DNA of 64,000 bases from Tridacna crocea (Eukaryota; Mollusca; Bivalvia; Cardiida; Cardiidae): assembly GCA_943736015.1 (NCBI GenBank), contig OX031064.1:29387361-29451360 (forward strand). The letters run 5' to 3'. The translations under genes were made by a program, and so were the position numbers. How positions within the stretch are numbered: position 1 is the first letter of the stretch; the number at the start of each line of letters is the position of its first letter. This document shows positions 37,901-49,900 of this stretch, in pieces. A model generated the notes under the pieces. That model ran no database searches, had not been told where the DNA came from, and was given only the letters and a program-made list of their open reading frames with translations.

Positions 37901-40900
37901 GACTCCCAAATTGAAAGAAATGCTTTCAATTTGGACAAGTTCAAAGTTTTGCAGTTTGGTAAAGAGTTAAAATTCATACAGGTTCTATAGTCCTTTTTGT
38001 TTTGTGATGTCAAAAAGAAAAGTTATAACACTCACTGGTGAATTATAACATTCAACTGTGAATTATAAGATGATGATTAATCTTTAGATTTCTCTAAACT
38101 CCTGGAAAGCATTAAAGAGAATTTTTTCTAGCTCATGAGAGGCACATCCTACCATTTGAGTCTCCTGTAATTTGTTGTCTGCAGTGCTTTCAGTTTGGAC
38201 CGGTCTAAACTTTTGTCCCATGATTAAGAGTCAACCTTTAGCCCATTACCACTCAATCCCTCCTTTTGACAACCCTGAGAAAGAAGCCTTAAGAAAACAT
38301 TGTGGAAAAAGGAGAAAATGCTGGTAACCAGCATTTTCTCCTTTTCCCACAATATTTTCTACTCTTCACAAAACAGTTTTTTTAATCACTTTTATTTCAT
38401 CGTCTGCAAATGCTTTCGATTTTGACAAGCCTAAAAGAATGTCGTTTGGTAATGAGGCAACCAAACAGTGCTTTTGGAAATATCATGGGAAAAGAAGAAA
38501 ATGCTGGTTTGAAACTGGCTCGGCCAATTCCTTTTTTAGGATTGATGATGGTGTTTGTGACATGATGAATTCCTGTCTGTTGATTATTCTTTCGACAATG
38601 ATTATGTGGGAAAGCCAGTGGCTTGGAAAGAATTTCATGCAAAGAACTGGTAAAAGAAACTCCAGGAAAGCATGGATAGGTGTACTGGCTGCCACGATAT
38701 ACTAGTAACTGAAATAATATTGAAAATGACATTAAACACTACACAACCACACAGTCAGTCATTTTGTTTTTGTACCAGGTGAGGAAGAAACCTCCACGCC
38801 AGCTGTCCAGGATATCTACAGTGTTGCATGATGCAGGGCAGGCTCATCTGCTGGTAAACAAATATTGGCCATCTTTCACAATTTAATGAGGTTGGACATT
38901 TAAACCTTTACCACATAATCCGACTTAAGGCTTTTGAAAACATTGTAGGAAAAGGAGAAAATGCTGGTAACCAGCATTTTCTCCTTTTCCCACAAAGTTT
39001 TCTTCCCTATCAAATCAAATTTGTACTATTTGAGCCACTTTGAAATTGTTGTCTACAAATGGTTTAAATTTAGATGCATGTAGGTCTAAAATTTGGCCGT
39101 TTGGTAACGTGTTAAACCTTAACCCTTTACCACACAACCTCAAGTTTTGAAAACCCATGGAAAGAGGCCTTTTGAAAACATTATTGGAACCAACATTTAC
39201 TTCACCACAGTCTTTTCCATCATAGTTATGAGTCGAGTGTTGTTAATTCAGCTACATTTAATTTGTTGACTGCAACTGTTCTGAATTTTGATATGTGTAA
39301 AATTTTGTCGTTTGGAAAAAGTTAACCGGACAACAAAATTTTAGCTCTTTTTCTCAGGGTTTGTAACAGTTTGCCAAACAACAAAATTTTGGTCTTGAGC
39401 AAATTAAAGTATTTTTAAATAACCAAATAAATATAGCTCAACTGATGATTTCTGCCTTTGATAAGGGTAGAAATCGTTGTCGAAAAAGGAGAAAATGCTG
39501 GTTATCAACATTTTCTCCCTTTTCCACATTGTTTTCAAAGGCCTTCTTCTTCAGCGTAGTTAAATCTCAGGATTGTGTTTTAAAGGGTTAAAACACAGAA
39601 TTGTATGTGAAAAAGGTTCTTGTTATCCACATTTAATCACTTTAAATTATACATATGAAGGTTTGTATTATGTTATTGCCCAGGTCCTCCGTCGGTCTCT
39701 CTGTCTATCCATTAGCAGTTTCTCTTGTTCACAGATCCTGCAGTTTTCATTGGAATAAGTTCAAATTTACCACAATGAATCTGTAATATGTGTAAAATTT
39801 ATGCATGGGACTCTTAAAGGTGGGTATTTAGAATTTTTACATCTCACCAAATTAAAAAATATATATATCACTGAAATTCATATGAAAAAATAATACAAAT
39901 CACCAATAATTAAGATTCATAAAATTACGAAAAAAATATTTTTGATGGTATTCCCTTAAAAGGCTACGTAGCCTCTTAAGCTGTTTTTAGATTTCGCGCC
40001 AAAAATCAATAAAGCATTGTGGGAATGTCAAGTGACTGGCACGGGACTCATAATGCTTAAATTCCCTATCATAACAAACACGTAATAATTATTTTCCATA
40101 ATGTCTTCTTCCGACGCTATGTTTGAAGCTTCTTCTGTGTATTCCTGTAAGTAAGTGAGCGAATTGATCATCTAAAAATAGAATGTGTCTCGCGTTGGTG
40201 TCAACCTGGGCCGTAGTAAATCTCTAATTTCTCGTGTTGTCAGACGGTTTTTGACTACTGGGGTTTTGTGAATGAAAATTAAAAGGTTTTGGGAGTATAA
40301 GGATGGTTCTTTTGCACTTTTGTAAAATTTTCGTTCCAAAATCTGAAGGGCCACCTTTAAAATTTGGGTGTCTGTAGGTGTTGTACATTCTAAGCAATTT
40401 CATTGACAAGTCTCTTCAGACATACATGCACTGTTTCGCAAAGCTCTTGCAGAAGATGAGTTTTGAACACATTGTGGTTAGAAGACAGGAATTTGTTTAC
40501 TTGATTAACCAATTATCACACAATACCTACTTTTGACGCCCCTGAGAAAGAAGCCTTTTGAAACCACTGTAGGAAAAGGAGAAAATGCTGGTAACCAGCA
40601 TTTTCTCCTTTTCCCACAGTGTTTTCTATCCTTCACACAAAAAAAAATCATATTTTTAGTCACCTTTTTTTGTCATTTGCAAATGCTTTCAGTTTGGGCA
40701 AGTCTAAAATATAGGACTTCGTTTGGTAATGAGTTAACTCCTGGGCTGCTAAAGGTGACTCAAAGAGGTTTTACAAACAATGTAGGTCAAGATAGACTAC
40801 ACATGTAGTCTGAACTTAGATCTTCACTGCTCAATGAAGAGGTATTTTTCCTCGTAAGATAACTTGGAAATAGCAGAATTTGGCCTCTCATTATAGGCTT

Positions 40901-43900
40901 TAAAAATAAAGCTTCTTGTCCACTTATTTAGCAGGTTGACATCCCTTGGGACGAAGGCTTTAAACAGCATTTTATCCTTTTCCGACAATATTTTCTAATC
41001 TATGTAACACATTCTATTTGCATTCAATGCTGCAAATGCATTCAAGTTAGACAAGTCAAATTTTTTCGTGTGTGGCTAAGAGTTAACCCATTACCACACA
41101 ATCCCTACTTTTGACGCCGCTGAGAAAGAAGCCTTTTGAAAACACTGTGGGAAAAGGAGAAAATGCTGGTAACCAGCATTTTCTCCTTTTCCCACAGTGT
41201 TTTCTACCCTTCCCAGAACAAATTTCAATTTTTCGGTCACCTTTGTCGTCTGCAAATGCTTTCAATTTGGACCAGTCCCAAATTTTCTCGTGTGGTAATG
41301 GGTTAAGGGTGAAAAGACATAATAATTATGTTTAATTAGTACATGTGGCTGTAACATTTTTTTTCTTTGCAGAATACAGACAAAGTTCAGATGTATGACC
41401 TGATTGCGGTCCAACCTACAACAGAGAGAACCTTCCATGTAATTAACTCTTCTGTATTCTAGCTAGCTGGCTGTAACTCTTTACCATACAATCCCAAGTT
41501 TTAACAACTCTGAAAAAAAAAAAGAAAAACTTCTGCAAACATTATGGGTAAAGGAGAAAATACTGGTACCCAGCATTTTCTGACATTATTTTCTATCCTA
41601 TCAAAAGCAAAAAGCATCACTTGAGCTACATTTATTTGGTTGTCTGTAAGTTCATTCAATTCAGTGAAGTCCAATGTTGTCTGGCAAATAGTCAAGGTGG
41701 TTTTTTGATAACCTTTCACAGAACAATCCCGACTTTCGTCTTCCCTAATGATGAAGGATTTTGAAGACATTGTAGGAAATACTAGTAAACAAAATGCTGG
41801 TAACCAGCATTTTCTCCTTTTCCCACAACGTTTTGTACCCTTCCTAAATCAAATTTCAATTTTTCAGGCACAGTTAGTTTGTCCTCTGCAAATGCTTGCA
41901 ATTTGAACCAGTCTATAGATTTGTTGTTTGGTAGAGTTAAACAAGCATATGGATGAAGGGATTCATTATTCCAAGCAAGACATCACATAATTATAGGTCC
42001 GTAAAATCTATTTCGTCTGGTTGAATCCTGATGTAGACTGTCCTTGAACTTGCAAAAAATTTACCAAAAACACAAAGGTTTGACCTGTATCAGCTTGCGC
42101 AGGCTAGATCTAGTATTATTTCAAGTAGGTCATCACATAATTAACGGTCGGTAGATCTATTACGTCTTACAAATGGCTGAATCCTGAAGTAGTTTGGTCC
42201 TGGAACATTCAGAAAATTTACCAAAAGCTATATGGTTTGATTTGTCAGCCTGGACAGGCTTGTATGGGTTGACACTTTTTGCCGATTCCTTAATCCTATA
42301 CCACACAATGACGACTTTTGATAACCTTTGGAAAGAAGCCTTTTGAAATCAATGTGGGAAAAGGAGAAAATGCTGGTAACCAGCATTTTCTCATAATGTT
42401 TCCTACCCTATTAACCAATAGTTGCACCATTTGAACTACATTGAAATTGTCGTCTGCAAATGCTGTCAACTTGGATGGGTGCTGAAATTTTGTTGCCTGG
42501 TAAAGGGTTAAACTCCCTTTTCAGAGAGCGCGACTCGTTTACAATATTATAGCTCATTCACCAACAGTATTTTGCACTATTTCAAAGGCCTTTGTTTGCC
42601 ATAATTTTTTCCCTTGCTATTTGTTTCATGTGATACCATGTGAATTGTTTTCTTCTTTTTTCATATTCTAGCAAGCATGTGTAGACTTGAATATTGATAT
42701 AATTACACTGGATGTCACAGAAAAGAGAAGTTACAAAATGAAAAGACAACCTATAAATGCTGTAAGTATATTATTGTGATACCTATTTAACTCTTTACCA
42801 GATGACAAAATTTTAGCCCAGTCCAGTTTAAAAAACATTTGCAGACCACAATTTCGTTGTCGCTCAGATGGTGCAATTGCTTATTGATAGGATAGAAAAC
42901 ATTGTGCAAAAAGGAAAAAATGCTGATTACCAGGATTTTATTCTTTTTCCACAGTGTTTTCAAAAGGCTTCTTTCTCAGGGTCGTCAAAAGTTATCATTG
43001 TGTGGTAAAGAGTTAATACTCGCCACACACGCACTCACTCTATGGTGGTAGGAGGTGTAGGCTACTTGCATCAGACTGTCCATATATATACACAATTTTG
43101 TGTCCTCTTCCCTCTGGCCAAGTCCCATAGTACAGTTTGTAGTATATGGGAAAGACGAGATTGCTGGTTGGAATCTCGAGCTTGGTCAGTGCATTTCCAA
43201 CTGCTGAGGATAGTTATTGTGACAGGATTCATTTCTCTCTCACTGTTGACTTGTTTCGATGATTATGAAAGTAGTCATTGGGTTCGATAGAATGTTGTTG
43301 AAAGGACAGCTAAAAGAATTTCCATGAAAGCATGGATAGATGAACTGGTGGCTGTGATATGACTGATATAATCTCTGTCCGTCTGTTATATACCGTTTAA
43401 CATTTTGTTACTTTGTCTGGCGATTTTCTCCTCTCACCTCTCATGCATGTGAGAAAAGCAGTCATTGACTTGTATAGGCACTTACCTGTGAGAAGGCCTG
43501 GAAACTCATGCGTTGGTGCACTGGCTGCTGTGAAATAGCCGAAGCTGTCAAAGTGAAACTCAAATGCAAACAAACTTTTTTACTGTCGATCTTAATTTCC
43601 TTTCTAGGCTGTGAACAGAGGGATCCATTTTGAGTTGATCTATGGACCAGCCATCAGGGATCCAACAATGAAACGTTACTTGATTAGCATGGCAGAGACT
43701 CTTATGTTTGCTGGAAAGGGCAAGGTGAGATGCGTTTTGCACTTGTCAAAAATCAGTACGAACAGTGTTTCTTTATTGCTTTTTACTTGTACAAGGAAAT
43801 CTTACAGTAACCTCGTATTGTGTTGTTTATAGAAATCGAACAGTGGATTATATCCGTATTTATAATTCAGCCGTGAATGTTTTGACATATCACGGATATT

Positions 43901-46900
43901 CATAAAATATGAATGAATTGTTAACTCTTTACCAAACAGCAAAATTTTAGACTGGTCCAAATTCAAAGCATTTGCAGATGGCAAAATAAATGTAACTCAA
44001 AAATAAAAGTCTGTTTCCAGCAGGGTAGAAAATATTATGGGAAAAGGAGAAAGTGTTGGCTTCCGCCATTTTCTCCTTTTCCTATCATGTTTTCAAAAGG
44101 CTTCCATCTCACGGTCGTAAAAACTAGGGATTATTTCCTACAGGGTGAATGTCATGTTTTATAATGTAGTCGACAACAACTGTGACGTCACTATAACAGA
44201 ACTTAGTGCATCAGACTAGACTGAAAAGATCCATTTCGCTTGACAAAAACGCACATATTTTTTCAATACGAGCAAAAATTTGACTTGAAAAGCTGAAGTG
44301 AAGAGCATAAAAGAGATGAGATAATTTTCTGCTTCGTTATATGATCAAAATTTCTGTCATCTCGTGAAAAGCAAAAGCCACATTTACACTCCTGGCTTCT
44401 GCCACTCATGAAAATATAACCATCGCTTTTCACTCAATGAAAGAAATTTTGATCATACACCATAACAGACAATTATCCTCCATTACCTATACTGAGATTC
44501 ATTGTTGAAGTTTTCTGTGTGTCCAATGATGTTGAAGGTATAACTTGACCAGTACAATTTAACTTTTCATCAGAAGACAACATTAAATTAAGACAAGTCC
44601 AGCTTAAAGCATTTGCAGACAACAAAATGATGCAATTAAAAAAAAGTTTTTAGAAGGGTAGAAAACATTGCGGGTTAAGGAGAAAATGCTGGTATCCAGC
44701 ATTTTTTCCCCCAAGTTGTTTTCAAAAGGCTTCTTTCTCAATGTCGTTAAAAGTTGTGATTGTGGGGTAAAAGGTTCAAAGATAAAAAGAATGCTTACAG
44801 TGTTGATCAAGAACTGGGCCTGTATCTGCCAACATTTGTTAGTTTCATCGTCTTATTCTAGATTTAGAAAGTTACACTTCATCTAAATGGTTAAACATCT
44901 TTAGCCATTCAGATGTTGTGTCATATTCTTGTTTAGAAAGTTTTTAAAAATATGACTTAAGAATTGAAGGGGAATATGGATCAAGAGTCTGGAGAGCTTT
45001 TTTCCAAAGCTTTCTCTCGCTAAGTAATATAACTCTTTACCAAACAACAAAATTATGGAATTTTCCATACTGTTCTTGAAAAGCACTTGCAGACAAAATT
45101 AAACTGACTTAAAGACTGATATTGTTTTGAGGAGAGTTGGAAACATTGTGAGCAAAGAAGAAAATGCTGGTTACCAGTATTTTCTCTGTTTCCTGCAATG
45201 TTTTCAAAAGGCATTTTTGTCAGAGATGTGAAAACCTGGGATTGTTTGGTAAAGGGTTAAGGTCAGAATTGTGTGGTAAAGAGTGACCAGACTGAACAGG
45301 CTCGTTTTCATTTATCCCTGCTCTAACGTTTATCATGTTTTGCATTTTTTCTTAACTACAGAATGTAATACTCACCAGTGGATGTGAAAAGGCAAGTTTG
45401 TTTTCTTTCTGTTTGTCTGCATCTGTTTATTATTATACCCCTGCAAACGAATGTTTTCGGGGGTAAACTGGAATTGGCATGCGTGGTCCATATATCTGTC
45501 TATGTGTCCGTCTGTCTACAAAATACTGTCAAAGTGATGGCGGGGGTATAAAGTCACTTTCAGTGACAGCTCTAGTTTGATCTTGTCATTGTCTTTTTAG
45601 CTCACCTGAGCACGAAGTGCTGATGGTGAGCTTTTGTGATCGCCAAATGTCCGTCGTCCATCTGTGCGTCGTCCACAATTTCTTTAAACATCTTCTCCTC
45701 CTAAACTGCTGGGCCAATCTTGATGAAACTTGGCAGGGATGTTCCTTAGGTGAAGCTCTACCAAAGGTGTTCAAGAGATTAAATTCCACCCATAACTCTG
45801 GTTGCTGTGGCAACCAAAAGGAAAAAAATAGCAAAATCTTTGAAAATCTTCTTCTCTGAAACTAGAAGGCGTAGAGCTTTGATATTTGGTATGTAGCATC
45901 TCCTAGTGAACCTCTACTAAGATTGTTCATATCATGCCCCTGGGGTCAGAACTGGTCCCGCCTGGGGGGGTCACAAGTTTGTAACATAGGAATAAAGAAT
46001 GAAAACTTTAAAATTCTTTTTCTTCTCTAAAACTAGAAGGTGCAGAGCTTTGATATTTGGTGTGTAGCGTCGCCTAGTGGATTTCTACCAAGATTGTTCA
46101 TATGATGCCCCTGGGGGTCAAAACTGGCCCCACCTGGCGAGTCACAAGTTTGTAACACAGGAACAAAGAAGGAAAAGGTTAAAAATTCTTCTACTCTGCA
46201 ACTAGAATAGGGTATGTAGGATCTCCTAGTGGACTTCTACAAAGTGTCTTCATACAATGCCCCTGGGATCAAAACTTGCCCTGCCCCGTGGGTCACAAGT
46301 TCGAAACATAGGAACAAAGAAGGAAAACTTTAAAATTCTACTTCTCTGAAACTAGAAGGCGTGAGCTTTGATATTTGGTATGTAGCATTTCCTAGTGGAC
46401 CTCTACCAAGATTGTTCATAAGACATCCGTGGGGTCAAAACTGGCCCAACCCTGGGGATCACAAGTTTAAAACATAGAAATAAAGAAGGAAAACTTTAAA
46501 ATTCTTCTTCTCTGATGTAGAGTTTTGATATTTGGTGAGTAGGATCTCCAAGTGGACTTCTACAATGTTTGTTCATATGATGTCCCTAGGGTCAAAACTT
46601 GCCCTGTCCCGTGGGTCACAAGTTCGAAACATAGGAACAAAGAAGGAAAACTTCAGAATTCTACTTCTCTGAAACTAGAAGGCGTAGAGCTTTGATATTT
46701 GGTATGTAGGATCTCCTGGTGGACTTCTACAAAGTGTCTTCATATGATGCCCCTGGGATTAAACCTTGCCCTGCCCCAGGGGTCGCAAGTTCAAAACATA
46801 GGAACAAAGAAGGAAAACCTTAAAATTGTACGTCTCTGAAACTAGAAGGTGAAGAGCTTTGATATTTTGAAGATTCCCTTGGGGTCAAAACTGCCCCCCC

Positions 46901-49900
46901 CCCCCCTTTGGGTCAAAAGTTTGATTTTACTGCTTAGTACTCAGGTGAGCAATATAGGACCATCATGGTCCTCTTGTTTTATTTAAGCTTATTACTCAAA
47001 CAGTCTTTAAGCTGTCCAGCCAGAGAAGATGTATATGAATGCATCCAATTAGATAATTAGATAAAAAAAAAGAGTGGGTGGGGAAGAAAGGTTCAGAGAT
47101 CATGGACTCTATCCCTCCGTTTTTTCCATGATAAATAACACCCTTCTTGAAATTTAAAGCATTTGCAGATGACAATTTAAAATTGATACAAAAATCATAC
47201 TTTTCAAAAGCTTTCTAAGGTAGAGTCATTAAAAATTCAGGTTGTACAGAACAAGGTTAACCAAACAACCCTGTTTTGACACACTGAGGCACATTGTGAA
47301 TGTAAGAGCAATTGCTTGTAAGAATCAGTTCCTTCTTGTCTGGCAATGATTTGAACCCAGCTGAAATAGGATTTGTGTGCTCCACATTTATTTTTGAAGA
47401 AAACATGGTGGCATTAATGTAGACTAGCTGTTGCAAAACTGACATTTTCTCATATTTCTATTATCATGGAAGGTATTAAGTTCAGAATCAGTTTTATTGT
47501 CTGCACATGTCATATTCTTTGAAGATTTGACCTGTCTGCCGTGACACATCACCCATCTCATGTACAGGTTATAGTAGGACTTACATGTATATCAAACCTA
47601 CAATGCAAGCATGTAGGGGCTGTTTATTTGATAAAGGGCCAGTGTATAGGTTGCATGCTAACTGATCATAGCTGAATAACACCAAGTAGCCTTTAATGGA
47701 GTAAACGTTTATTTTGAAATTCAAAGTAACTAATTCGGTTGTAGTTTTTGATAGTAGGCCTGTCCTGTACCCAGAATGCCCTACTCAGATACACATATAT
47801 TTGAAGAATGCTATGTAGTGCAAGATAATGCTACCAAACGGGGAAACAATACCAAAAGTGCAGGTAGCTCTCAACACTTTCATGTCAGACACAGTTTTGG
47901 CCCTTGACTTCGAATATCTTGGAATATCCAAGCATTGGTTACTGCTTGTCATACAGTAATTACTTGCAGTAATTTCTGACAGGTCTAAGATTAACTTGCA
48001 CAAGTATGGTTATAATGCCAATGAATCGGCATATTTAAGCGATTGGTAACTGGATCCACCATCTTTGTGACTTTTCTAATTGCAGCCAATTGAAATGAGA
48101 GGACCACATGATATAGCCAACTTGTATCCTTTATTGACGATTTATCTTTTCCAGAAGGCATCTTCGTCTTGTGGTAGGTCAAAACATTGCGGCCAAATGA
48201 TAAAATTGCACAATTTCTTTTGCATTTAGTCTGTACTGAACCCCAATCTTAACCCATTACCAAACGACAGTATTTTAGACTGGTCCAAATTGAAAGCATT
48301 TACAGACGACAAAATAAAAGTGACTGAAAATTTGAAATTTGTTTTCTGAAGGGTAGAAAACTTTGTGGGAAAGGGAGAAAATAATGGTTACCAGCATTTT
48401 CCCCTTTTCCCACAATGTTTTCATAAGGCTTCTTTCTCAGGGGCATCAAAAGTAGGGATTGTATGGTAATGGGTTAACCAAACAGGAGATTTCTACACCG
48501 AGTTGAAAGCATTTGCAGCTGACAAATATGGCTAGGTAATGAAAGTTGTTGTTGGAAGAGTTGAAACATTGTAAGGAAAGAGAAAATTCTGATTTATCTG
48601 TTGAAAATCTGTATCAAATATGACTTTAAACCCTACAACTTTACGTCAGACTGTAAGTTTCAGACTAGTCAATACTGGAAACATTTGAAGAAATCAAATG
48701 AGCTGTGGCCCGATTATGATATTATTCTTTGAAAATGTAGAAAGATTAGTTTCAAGCATTTCTTCCTTTAGCAACAATGTTTAATGAAAGGCATTTTCTG
48801 TAAAATTTTTAAAATGTAGAATTATTTGGTAAAACCTGAAGAAGTATGTTTTTATTGTTGTTTACTTTAGTTTGTTGCAGGAGGTGAAAAGACAATCTAC
48901 AACGTTTTTGTGCGTCTATCTGTCTGTTAGCATTTTCTTGTGTGCACTACTCCTACAGTTTTCATCGGAAAAACTTACCACAATGAATCTCTATGATGTG
49001 TAGTTATGCATCTGTCTCTTAAAACTTGGATCTCTGTAGGTGTTCTAGATTTTAGCTCATTTCACTGACGGGCCCCTTTGGGCGTATATGCGCTGCTCTG
49101 CGAAGCTCTTGGTACATTGGATTTCATTTACTACCAAGGATAGATTTTGTTTAACATATCTATGTTACACTGATAATGAAGCAAGTTCTTACTACTTCTA
49201 TACATCACTCTATATGAATGCTTTCTTGAAAACTTAACAGTACTTTTGCTTTGTTTGGAGTAGTTCAAAAGATTGACCTGGTTTGTCAACAGATTTGATT
49301 CTGGAACCTTTGATGGGAGAGGCCAATGCTATAACCCTACAAATCTGTCTCCACAAAGCTAAAAATTGTCTGCAGTTGCTTTCAGGTTTTAAAAAACACA
49401 ACAAGTAAAAATCAGTGGTTGGTATGGTCCCTTTTTTTTTACCTTAACTGTTGACCTAGAGGTAAAATACTATTTCTGAATGAAGAGCAAGCAAGGAGGG
49501 CTGTTACAAGTAACTGTAGATCTCTATTGTGCCATTCAGGTAACATGTTGATGAAATTTGTTTTCTTTTCAGTGAAAAATTGAAATTGATTATATCTCCT
49601 AAACATCATTGGTCATATTTTCATAAGTGGAGTATTACCAATGATGTTCAATTGACAAATTAAATTTGATTTGTAAGAGTATTATTGATGTATTCACTCT
49701 ATGAAATTAATTTCAAACTTTCACTGAAAACAAGTACATGTACCGGTAGTCTCTTTATTTCATGCATTTTAACCCCTATTTTATATGTCCAGTACAGTTT
49801 GTTTTTAGTAATTCCCTGTGGTGCACCTCCCCCAACCCCATAATTATACGTAAAACATGAGAAATGTAGAGTAAATGGGACATTACATTGGCAGCATTTT

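Noticed and set aside
48872-48940. Candidate missing RPP30 exon after TTTACTTTAG or TTTGTTGCAG
   Set aside because: The required frame gives a stop or unrelated sequence, and the region belongs to a repeat also found at 39.7 kb.
49251-49370. Candidate missing RPP30 exon after TTGTCAACAG (FDSGTFDGRGQC)
   Set aside because: Correct phase but no similarity to the conserved GLLFG...NC segment; no matching donor.
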